A stretch of 37,759 nucleotides of DNA from CAZNPW01 sp964575185 (GTDB lineage Bacteria; Pseudomonadota; Alphaproteobacteria; Rhodobacterales; Rhodobacteraceae): contig CAZNPW010000029.1 in the NCBI GenBank assembly GCA_964575185.1, positions 1 to 37,759 of the forward strand, written 5' to 3'. Below the pieces are notes generated by a model. The model had not been told where the DNA came from. It saw only the letters and a program-made list of their open reading frames with translations, and made no database searches. Position 1 is the first letter of the stretch, and each line of letters begins with the position of its first letter. Below are positions 30,350 to 37,759 of this stretch, piece by piece. A program made the translations under genes and the position numbers.

Positions 30350-31234
30350 TCATGCGCCGGCCTTCCGCATGGCCTCGCCCGCCAGGGTCGCCTGCCCCCG
30401 CGACAGCCGGGCGGTCAGGCGGCCGAGGACAATCTCGCTGACCCGGGTGAAGGCGAGGTAGAAGATCAGGAGCGCGAGGAAATACCACAGCCGCCAGTCG
30501 GGGTGGGGGTAGAGGTTGTTGCCGGGAAGTTTCGCCGCGCCGAGCTCGCGCGCCCAGAAGACGATGTCCTGGATGCCGAGCAGGAACAAGAGCGGCGTCG
30601 CCTTGATGAGGATGAGCCAGAGGTTGGACAGGCCGGGAAGTGCGTAGACCCACATCTGCGGCACGAGCACGCGGCGGAAGACCTGGGCGGGCGCCATGCC
30701 GTAGGCCTCGGCGGTTTCGAGCTGCCCGCGCGGCACGGCGTTCATCGCGCCGTAAAGGACGTTGGCCGCGAAGGCGCCGAAGACCAGCGCGAAGGTGAAG
30801 ACCGCGATGCCGAAGGCATAGGCCTGGTGCACCCACTGCGGCGCGGTCGACAGCGGCACCTTGGCGGCGGGGCAGACGCGGAACTCGGTCCCGACCCAGA
30901 CGGGGGCGGACAGGTCGGGGCAGACGGCGAGGTGCTTCAGCCACTCGATGCCCTGGTCGAGCGCGATGACGAAGAACAGGAAGTAGATGATGTCGGGCAC
31001 GCCGCGCACGGCGGCGATGTAGCCGCGGCCGAACAGCGACAGGGGCGGGATCCGCGACCGCGCCGCGACCGCGCCGCCGAAGCCGAAGGCGAGCGCGATG
31101 GGCGCGGTGACGGCGAGAAGGCCGAGGACGGTCAGGAAGGACCAGTAGAAATTGAAGTGCGTCCCGGTGGTCAGGAAGCAGCTGAGCCAGGCCAGGCCCG
31201 AGAGCGTCGAGGGGTCGGCACAATACTGGAACAT
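30350..31234 (-). CDS. Polar amino-acid ABC transporter permease (HisQ-like)
   Basis: A 294-residue inner-membrane permease, partner of the HisM-like one. Helices include FYWSFLTVLGLLAVTAPIALAFGFGG and FGIAVFTFALVFGAFAANVLYGA. The AVRGVPDIIYFLFFV stretch matches the family RG(V/T)P motif, and the EAA loop is ETAEAYGMAPAQVFRRVLVPQ. A periplasmic insert with two cysteines (LAVCPDLSAPVWVGTEFRVCPAAK) could form a disulfide and is longer than in E. coli HisQ. ATG at 31234 lies 42 bases after the binding-protein stop, with a large hairpin between. Confidence 0.93.
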   Translation of the reverse strand: MFQYCADPSTLSGLAWLSCFLTTGTHFNFYWSFLTVLGLLAVTAPIALAFGFGGAVAARSRIPPLSLFGRGYIAAVRGVPDIIYFLFFVIALDQGIEWLKHLAVCPDLSAPVWVGTEFRVCPAAKVPLSTAPQWVHQAYAFGIAVFTFALVFGAFAANVLYGAMNAVPRGQLETAEAYGMAPAQVFRRVLVPQMWVYALPGLSNLWLILIKATPLLFLLGIQDIVFWARELGAAKLPGNNLYPHPDWRLWYFLALLIFYLAFTRVSEIVLGRLTARLSRGQATLAGEAMRKAGA

Positions 31235-31241
31235 GGGGGTC

Positions 31242-31268
31242 GGGCGGCCCCCGCGGGGGAAGCCGCCC
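31242..31268. promoter_or_regulatory. Intercistronic stem-loop after the binding-protein gene
   Basis: GGGCGGC (31242-31248) pairs with GCCGCCC (31262-31268); inside is a second palindrome CCCCGCGGGG (31249-31258). It lies between the binding protein and the first permease. There it would protect the upstream mRNA from 3' decay or attenuate read-through, giving more binding protein than permease, as in other ABC operons. Confidence 0.65.
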
Positions 31269-31276
31269 TGCCGTCG

Positions 31277-32005
31277 TCAGTATTTGTCGACGTTGGCGCC
31301 GAACCACTTTTCCAGCATGGCGTTCAGCGAGCCGTCGGCCTTCATCGCGGTGATCGCGGCGTCCATCTTGGCCAGAAGCTCGGTGTCGGACTTGCGCATG
31401 CCGATGCCGACCCCGTCGCCGAGCGGCACGGGTTCGCCCGCCATCGCCAGCTCGCCGCTCGAGGCGTCGATCATCGGCTTCAGGCTTTCGATGTCGCCGA
31501 AGGCCGCGTCGGCCTCGCCGTTGCGGACCGCCGCGACGGTTTCGTCGACGGTCGCGAACTCCAGCAGCGTCGCGCCCGATTCGGCGACGTAGCCGGCCTG
31601 GATCGTGCCGGTCTGCGCGGCGACGATGCCGCCCGCGCCGATGTTGGCGTCGGCCGTCAGCGCGAGGTAGATCGAGGACGAGGGCGGCACGTAGTTCTGG
31701 CTGAAGTTGATGAGTTCCTTGCGCGCGTCGGTGATCGACATGCCCGCCATGATCATGTCGTAGTTGCCCGACTGCAGGTTCGGGATGATCGAATCCCAGG
31801 CGTTCTGCACGAACTCGCAGGTCAGGCCCGCGCGGGTGCAGAGCTCGTTGCCGAGCTCGATCTCGAAGCCGGTGAGCTGGCCGGTGGCCTGGTCGATGAA
31901 GTTGTAGGGCTCGTAGGCGCCTTCGGTGCCGATGCGGACCACCTCCTGCGCGAAGGCGGGCGCGGTCAGAAGGCCGAGCGCGGTGGCGAGGATCAGTTTC
32001 TTCAT
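31277..32005 (-). CDS. Periplasmic polar amino-acid/amine binding protein
   Basis: A 242-residue family 3 solute-binding protein with signal peptide MKKLILATALGLLTAPAFA (cleaved before QEVV). Ligand-pocket landmarks: RIGTEGAYEPYNFID, LTGFEIELGNELC, NYDMIMAGMSITDARKELINFSQNY (Arg for the alpha-carboxylate), VAAQTGTIQAGYV and GEADAAFGDIESL (Asp for the amino group). This residue set fits ligands with an alpha-amino acid or guanidino/amine group, such as arginine, octopine or ornithine. ATG at 32005 has GGGAGA upstream. It is second in the operon after the ATPase. Confidence 0.93.
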   Translation of the reverse strand: MKKLILATALGLLTAPAFAQEVVRIGTEGAYEPYNFIDQATGQLTGFEIELGNELCTRAGLTCEFVQNAWDSIIPNLQSGNYDMIMAGMSITDARKELINFSQNYVPPSSSIYLALTADANIGAGGIVAAQTGTIQAGYVAESGATLLEFATVDETVAAVRNGEADAAFGDIESLKPMIDASSGELAMAGEPVPLGDGVGIGMRKSDTELLAKMDAAITAMKADGSLNAMLEKWFGANVDKY

Positions 32006-32038
32006 TGGTCTCTCCCGTGGGTCAGTCAGATGTGGGCA

Positions 32039-32878
32039 TCAGTGCTGGGTTGCGGACAAGAAGCCGCGCAGGCGGTCGGTCTGCGGGGCCCCGAACAGGC
32101 GGTCGGGCGGGCCTTCCTCTTCGATCCTGCCCTTGTGCAGGAAGATCACGTGGTCGGACACGTCGGCGGCGAGCTTCATGTCGTGGGTGACGAGCAGCAT
32201 GGTGCGGCCTTCGTCGGCCAGCGCCTTGATGACGCGCACGACCTCCTGCTCCAGTTCGGGGTCGAGCGCGGAGGTCGGCTCGTCGAACAGGAGCGCGCGG
32301 GGCTCCATGCAGAGCGCCCGGGCGATGGCGGCGCGCTGCTGCTGGCCGCCCGAGAGCTGCGCGGGCCAGGCGTCGCATTTCTCCACGATGCCGACCTTGT
32401 TCAGGTAGTGACGGGCCTTCTCCTCCACCTCCTTCGGATTGCGGTTCAGGACGGTGACGGGCGCCTCCATCACGTTCTGCAGGATGGTCATGTGCGACCA
32501 GAGGTTGAACTGCTGGAACACCATCGACAGGTTGGTGCGCATCCGCGTGACCTGGGCGCGGTCGGCGGGGTGGCGGCGGTGGCCTTCGCCCTTCCAGACG
32601 ACGGCCTCGCCCTCGAACAGGATCTCGCCGTCCTGGCTGTCCTCGAGCAGGTTGCAGCAGCGCAGCAGCGTCGACTTGCCCGAGCCCGAGGAGCCGATCA
32701 GGCTGACCACGCGGCCGCGGTCGGCGGTCAGGTCGACGCCCTTCAGCACCTCCAGCGACCCGTAGGCCTTATGCAGGTTGCGGATGGCGATCACCGGGGT
32801 TTCGGTGGTGGAGGTCGCTGTCACGGTCGTGTTCTGGCCGTCCCTGTTCGTTTCCTTAACGCGCATCTTCGGCACCAT
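32039..32878 (-). CDS. Polar amino-acid ABC transporter ATPase (HisP/ArtP-like)
   Basis: A 279-residue nucleotide-binding subunit. Walker A is GSSGSGKST at about 62-70, then the Q-loop VFQQFNLWSHMT, signature LSGGQQQRAAIARAL, Walker B ALLFDEPTSALDP and the H-loop LLVTHDM. The HisP-type insertion (VVWKGEGHRRHPADRAQVTRMR) is present. The N-terminal 25 residues (NRDGQNTTVTATSTTETP) are an unusual Thr-rich extension before the core VIAIRNLHKAYG. The ATG at 32866 or a later start may be the true one, since no clear ribosome site marks 32878. First gene of the transporter operon. Confidence 0.95.
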   Translation of the reverse strand: MVPKMRVKETNRDGQNTTVTATSTTETPVIAIRNLHKAYGSLEVLKGVDLTADRGRVVSLIGSSGSGKSTLLRCCNLLEDSQDGEILFEGEAVVWKGEGHRRHPADRAQVTRMRTNLSMVFQQFNLWSHMTILQNVMEAPVTVLNRNPKEVEEKARHYLNKVGIVEKCDAWPAQLSGGQQQRAAIARALCMEPRALLFDEPTSALDPELEQEVVRVIKALADEGRTMLLVTHDMKLAADVSDHVIFLHKGRIEEEGPPDRLFGAPQTDRLRGFLSATQH

Positions 32879-32947
32879 TGCAACGCCGATGTGGGCAGGA
32901 CGTCGGGGAAATGGCGCGGAAGTGTGCGGGTGCCTGCCCGTTTCGCG

Positions 32948-33694
32948 TCAGGCCGCGGCGGGCGTGGGCACGGCGAGATACGCCGCTGCCGGAATCGCGA
33001 CGAGGCCGGTCAGGCCGGTGACGTTGCGGTCGGCGGGGGGCATGGCGGCGATGGCCGCGGCGACGGTGGCGAAGAGCGTGGCGCGGTCGGCCCCGGCGGC
33101 GGCGATGAGGGGCAGGCCGGGGGTGGGGTCGGTCATGCCCACGACGCGGACCTGTTGCGCCTCGGGGACGAAGTGGCGGAAGAGCCGCCAGGACACCGCG
33201 TCGAGCGCCGCGATGTCGGCCTGGCCGCGGGCGACGGCGACGAGCGACGGGTGGTGGCCGCCGGTGACGAGCGCAGGCGTCAGGCGGATGCCCGTCCGCC
33301 GCGCCTGGGTGAGCGGGGCGGACCAGCCCGACTGGCTGGTCGCCTCGTTGTAGGCGAGCCTCGCGCCGTCGAACTGCCCGAGATCGTCGCGCGGGTCGTC
33401 GTTGCGGGCGACGAGCACGCTGCGGTAGTGGCCGGGCGGGCAGCCCTCGACCGCGTAGTCCGGCGTGCCGACCAGGGTGACGCGGCCGTGCAGCCGGGTG
33501 CGGTAGGGCAGGCCGCAGGTCTGCGACAGGATCAGGTCGGGTGCCTGCCACTGGGCCCAGAGGTCGCCCTCGCGGGTCAGCGCGTCGGGCGCGGGCAGGC
33601 CTTGCGCGCGCAGGCCGTCGCGGATGCCGGCCCAGAGGCGGTCGTTGGCCGCGTGGGTCGGGGCCACGTCGTACATCGGCAGGCTCGCGATCAT
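32948..33694 (-). CDS. PhnD-like solute-binding-fold protein without signal peptide
   Basis: A 248-residue protein with the PhnD/phosphonate-binding periplasmic fold: SLPMYDVAP at the start, then ARLAYNEATSQSGWSAPL (phosphate/phosphonate-type loop), VTGGHHPSLVAVARGQADIAALDAVSWRLF and RVVGMTDPTPGLPLIAA. Exported homologues carry a signal peptide, but here the mature fold starts at residue 1 and nothing hydrophobic precedes it, so it is probably cytoplasmic. No permease or ATPase adjoins it. Its ATG overlaps the TerB-like stop by 4 bases. A ligand-sensing or enzyme-like role is possible; the ligand is unknown. Confidence 0.75.
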   Translation of the reverse strand: MIASLPMYDVAPTHAANDRLWAGIRDGLRAQGLPAPDALTREGDLWAQWQAPDLILSQTCGLPYRTRLHGRVTLVGTPDYAVEGCPPGHYRSVLVARNDDPRDDLGQFDGARLAYNEATSQSGWSAPLTQARRTGIRLTPALVTGGHHPSLVAVARGQADIAALDAVSWRLFRHFVPEAQQVRVVGMTDPTPGLPLIAAAGADRATLFATVAAAIAAMPPADRNVTGLTGLVAIPAAAYLAVPTPAAA

Positions 33695-34125
33695 CCTTCG
33701 GCTTTCTGGCGGGCGAGCGCGGAGTCGACGTCGCTGAGGCCGAGGAGCGGCGCGATGGTGCGCAGGAGGGTTTCCTCGTCGGCGTCGCGGGCGCCGTCGG
33801 CGAGCGCGACCGACCAGAGCGCGGTCATCAGGGCGGCGCGATCCTCGACCGCGACGGCGGCCTTCAGCGCGCGGGTGAAGCGGACGGTGTCGGGGGCCGC
33901 GGCCTCCAGCGCCTCGCCCTGGACGCGCAGGGCGGCGGCCGCGAAGGGGGACAGGGCGAAGCGTTCGGCGAGCACGCGGTCGATGCGCGAGGTCTCGGCC
34001 TGGGCATAGGTGTCGTCGGCGCGGGCGACGCGGACGAGCAGCGCCGCGAGCGCGACCTGCACGTCACCGGCCCCGAGGCGGTCGGGCTGGGGGTGGGTCA
34101 GGTTGCGCAGGATGTGGGCGAACAT
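33691..34125 (-). CDS. TerB-like (tellurite-resistance B fold) protein
   Basis: A 144-residue all-helical protein resembling the TerB/DjlA N-domain. It has an Asp-rich turn VARADDTYAQAETSRIDRVLAERFALS in the N-half and a matching VALADGARDADEETLLRTIAPLLGLS in the C-half, the duplicated acidic-helix pattern of the fold. The family binds metal or partner proteins; no stand-alone activity is known. I start at 34125 (MFAHILRNL); the frame is open to 34209 but that part is low-complexity and overlaps a hairpin repeat. Coupled by 4-base overlap to the PhnD-like gene. Confidence 0.72.
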   Translation of the reverse strand: MFAHILRNLTHPQPDRLGAGDVQVALAALLVRVARADDTYAQAETSRIDRVLAERFALSPFAAAALRVQGEALEAAAPDTVRFTRALKAAVAVEDRAALMTALWSVALADGARDADEETLLRTIAPLLGLSDVDSALARQKAEG

Positions 34126-34179
34126 GGGGGGTAGGTAAGCCGGTTCGCGCGCAGGGGAAAGAGGCGTCGCGCGAGGGAG

Positions 34180-34199
34180 GCCCCGGCCTGCGCCGGGGC
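34180..34199. repeat. Hairpin between rlmJ and TerB-like gene
   Basis: GCCCCGGC (34180-34187) and GCCGGGGC (34192-34199) pair perfectly around CTGC. There is no T-run on either side, so it is probably an extragenic repeat that may weakly stop or stabilise the rlmJ transcript. Confidence 0.65.
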
Positions 34200-34205
34200 G
34201 CGTGG

Positions 34206-34973
34206 TCATTGGCGGAAGAGTTGCGCCAGGCGGGCGAGTTCGTCGGCCAGGCCCCAGGGCGGGTTGACGGTGAAGAGGCCCGAGCCGGTCATCCGGTGGC
34301 CGGGGCGGGCGGCGGGGAAGCGGACCTCGTGGCGGAGGGCGTCGGGGAAGGCTTTGGCGAGCGTGGCGAGCATGGGGGCGTGGGGGGCGTCGGTCAGCAG
34401 GGGATACCAGAGCATGAGGATGCCGACGTTCCAGCGGCGCGCGACGGCGATGAGGGTTTTCGGGACGGTTTCGTAGTCGGATTTCACCTCGTAGGCGGGG
34501 TCGACGAGCATCAGGCCGCGGCGCGGGGTGGGGGGCGTGATGGAGAGGGCGGTGGCGAGGCCGTCCTCCTGCCGGATGGTCGCGCCGAAGGGGGCCATGG
34601 CGTAGGTCAGCGCGGCGTGCTCCTGCGGGTGGAGTTCGCAGAGGTGGAGCGAGTCGGTCTCGCGCAGGGTGAGCGCGGCGATCATGGGGGAGCCGGGGTA
34701 GGCGGTGGGGCCGCGGCTCTCGCGCGTGGCGGCGAGCGCGCGGGTGTAGGGGTGGTCCTTGAGCCGCGCGGCGATGCGGGCGCCCGCGTCGGCCTCACCC
34801 GTCTTGCGTGCCTCGGGCCCGGCGAGGTCGTAGAGGCCGCGGCCTGCGTGGGTCTCGATGTAGGTGAGCGGTTTGGGTTTCTGCGCCAGGTAGTCGAGCG
34901 TCCAGGCGAGGGCGGCGTGCTTCTGCACGTCGGCCGGGTTCCCGGCGTGGTAGGCGTGCTGGTAGGAGAGCAT
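34206..34973 (-). CDS. rlmJ: 23S rRNA (adenine(2030)-N6)-methyltransferase
   Basis: A 255-residue SAM-dependent methyltransferase that modifies A2030 in 23S rRNA. The distinctive N-terminus MLSYQHAYHAGNPADVQKHAALAWTL is the RlmJ signature, with YIETHAGRGLYDL as the SAM motif. Motif IV reads MLVDPAYEVKSDY; E. coli has DPPYE, so the second proline is alanine here, a conservative change for this N6-A methyltransferase loop. C-terminal GSGLFTVNPPWGL is also typical. The end of the NYN gene lies 6 bases from its start on the same strand, so the two could be read together. Confidence 0.94.
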   Translation of the reverse strand: MLSYQHAYHAGNPADVQKHAALAWTLDYLAQKPKPLTYIETHAGRGLYDLAGPEARKTGEADAGARIAARLKDHPYTRALAATRESRGPTAYPGSPMIAALTLRETDSLHLCELHPQEHAALTYAMAPFGATIRQEDGLATALSITPPTPRRGLMLVDPAYEVKSDYETVPKTLIAVARRWNVGILMLWYPLLTDAPHAPMLATLAKAFPDALRHEVRFPAARPGHRMTGSGLFTVNPPWGLADELARLAQLFRQ

Positions 34974-34979
34974 GCGACC

Positions 34980-35798
34980 CTACGCGCGCGACAGAATCGT
35001 CCGGAAGGCCTGCCGATACGCCTTGCGTTCCTCGTCGAGAAGCTCGCGTGCCAGCCGTTTCTTCAGCTTGCCGAGTGTCGGGCGATCGAGCTCCGGCGGA
35101 ACGTTCGTCGGGTTGGCCTTGAATGCCCTGCGCGCCGCCGCGATGACGGCGGGGTCCAGGGTTTCCAGCGTATCCGCGATGCATTCGCCGACATGGGACA
35201 AGAAGGAAGACGGCGCGTCCGCGATCGTCACAGCGGCGGCCGGAGGGGGCACGTCGAGGTCGCGCACCGACATCATCGCGGACAGGACGGTTTCGTCCCA
35301 CTCGCCGTGGCTATCCGCCTCGCGGATCAAGTCGGGCGACTGCGAGCCGCGTGCGGGCCTGATGCCGAGCAGGTGGACTTGCACGCCGAAGGTCTGCGCG
35401 ATCTGCACCCCGACGCGAATGTCCTCGTCCCCCGAAACGAGCACCGCGCTTGTGATCGCACGGTTGCGGGCGAGTTCGATCAGGTCCGTCACGATGAGCG
35501 AGTCGACGCCCTTCTGGTCGCCGTTGCTGTTGACGACGCCGAGCCGCAACTTCACGGGAAACGCACCTGCGACCTGCTCCTGCTCGCTGCTCAGGCGGCC
35601 GCTGCGTTGCAGGCCGTCATACCAGTAGATCCGCAGCAGCCGTTCTCCCTCGGCCCGCTGGCGCGCGAAGGCCTTCAGGTGGTCAAGTGCCTTCTCGATG
35701 TCGAGGGCGATCTGCGTGCGCGGCTGCTTGTGGCCTGCAAGCAGCGCGGACCCTTGCGCATAGAGGTATCCGGCATCGACGAAGATGGCGCTCTGCAT
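34980..35798 (-). CDS. NYN-domain (LabA/DUF88-like) putative ribonuclease
   Basis: A 272-residue protein. Residues 1-155 are a NYN (PIN-like) nuclease domain with acidic metal residues Asp8 (FVDAGYLY), Asp99 (DQKGVDSLIVTDLIELA) and Asp124/Asp126 (LVSGDEDIRVG). The C-terminal half (about 185-272) is helical and basic (LDRPTLGKLKKRLARELLDEERKAYRQAF) and could bind RNA or a partner; it resembles no domain I can name. Base composition is lower in GC than its neighbours, with freer codon use, suggesting acquisition. ATG at 35798. Upstream are two hairpins and a candidate promoter. Confidence 0.83.
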   Translation of the reverse strand: MQSAIFVDAGYLYAQGSALLAGHKQPRTQIALDIEKALDHLKAFARQRAEGERLLRIYWYDGLQRSGRLSSEQEQVAGAFPVKLRLGVVNSNGDQKGVDSLIVTDLIELARNRAITSAVLVSGDEDIRVGVQIAQTFGVQVHLLGIRPARGSQSPDLIREADSHGEWDETVLSAMMSVRDLDVPPPAAAVTIADAPSSFLSHVGECIADTLETLDPAVIAAARRAFKANPTNVPPELDRPTLGKLKKRLARELLDEERKAYRQAFRTILSRA

Positions 35799-35815
35799 GG
35801 TGATCCGCGCATGAG

Positions 35816-35836
35816 AAAGGGCACCCGAAGGTGCCC
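35816..35836 (-). terminator. UUCG-loop terminator-like hairpin between carB and the NYN gene
   Basis: On the minus strand GGGCACC-TTCG-GGTGCCC forms a 7-bp stem closed by an extra-stable UUCG tetraloop, followed by TTT. It would end carB transcripts or attenuate NYN expression; the T-run is short. Confidence 0.5.
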
Positions 35837-35844
35837 CTAGATAG

Positions 35845-35864
35845 AAACGGTGCAGGTCGCACCG
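35845..35864 (-). terminator. Second terminator-like hairpin between carB and the NYN gene
   Basis: On the minus strand CGGTGC-GACCT-GCACCG forms a 6-bp stem followed by TTT. Together with the next hairpin it gives a tandem arrangement. Confidence 0.4.
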
Positions 35865-35868
35865 CGAA

Positions 35869-35900
35869 TGACAGATAGCATGTCACGCGGTGCGCATCAA
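35869..35900 (-). promoter_or_regulatory. Candidate NYN promoter with overlapping dyad
   Basis: Minus strand: TTGATG (35900-35895), 17-base spacer, TATCTG (35877-35872). The -10 lies in a dyad TGACA-N7-TGTCA (35869-35885). It starts right after the carB stop, in an AT-richer patch. Confidence 0.35.
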
Positions 35901-35905
35901 GGTCC

Positions 35906-37759
<1,854 letters not shown>

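Noticed and set aside
30212..34009. 1,265-codon open frame on the plus strand
   Set aside because: Antisense shadow of the ABC transporter genes and the PhnD/TerB pair; low-complexity charged composition and no recognisable motif.
33691..34125. Tellurite resistance operon
   Set aside because: Only a TerB-like fold is present; no terA, terC, terD or terE genes are nearby.

Overview
The window is a stretch of GC-rich chromosome (about 70% G+C by eye). It most likely comes from a member of the Rhodobacterales (Paracoccaceae/Roseobacteraceae type) of the Alphaproteobacteria. The reasons are the gene order hisD - UPF0262 - low-molecular-weight phosphatase - infA - maf - RNase E/G - yacG - tRNA-Phe, the malic enzyme/phosphotransacetylase fusion, the abundance of GTG starts with 4-base overlaps, and the protein styles. 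No virulence island, prophage or intact insertion sequence is visible. Both edges cut genes: pth on the left (N-terminus missing) and carB on the right (N-terminal part missing).

Layout. 1-7978 (+): pth, hisD, then the conserved translation/housekeeping block ending in tRNA-Phe. The block is interrupted by an opposite-strand uracil-DNA-glycosylase-like gene and by a lower-GC cassette holding an AlgX/AlgJ-like SGNH protein and a Phd/PIN toxin-antitoxin pair. A DksA/TraR zinc-finger gene follows the cassette. 8164-10443 (-): maeB. It is separated from a divergent VOC-like/double-cupin gene by four tandem 20-bp dyad elements. 11767-16264 (+): a tightly overlapping nucleoside salvage operon, cdd-deoA-deoB-add-upp. 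16332-23073: an exported SPOR protein, a strong intrinsic terminator, msrA, an exported MORN-repeat protein on the opposite strand, glutamine-dependent nadE, an exported EEP-family phosphodiesterase and wrbA. 23104-32878 (-): a run of nine genes for polar amino-acid/amine uptake and gamma-glutamylation chemistry. In transcription order these are ABC ATPase, binding protein, two permeases, a glutamine-synthetase-like ligase, a class I glutamine amidotransferase/hydrolase, a second glutamine-synthetase-like ligase, an FAD amine oxidase and a DegT-type PLP enzyme. 32948-34973 (-): a PhnD-like protein without a signal peptide, a TerB-like protein and rlmJ. 34980-35798 (-): a NYN/LabA-type nuclease gene with its own tandem hairpins and candidate promoter, then carB to the edge.

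How the genes work together. Cdd deaminates cytidines, DeoA and DeoB convert thymidine and deoxyribose-1-phosphate, Add deaminates adenosine and Upp recaptures uracil. The 23-33 kb block reads as import of an amine or polar amino acid, ATP-dependent gamma-glutamylation (two PuuA-like ligases), oxidation (PuuB-like) and hydrolysis of the gamma-glutamyl product (PuuD-like role). A PuuC-type aldehyde dehydrogenase and a regulator are absent from the window.

Most interesting signals not explained by genes: the 4 x 20-bp dyad array at 10461-10540; the perfect operator overlapping the -10 of the toxin-antitoxin pair; two mutually exclusive hairpins that sequester the ribosome site of the DegT gene; the ATTTGATCAAAT palindrome upstream of the gamma-glutamylation genes; and the tandem-hairpin leader of the NYN gene. 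Every gap between genes is shorter than 300 bases.
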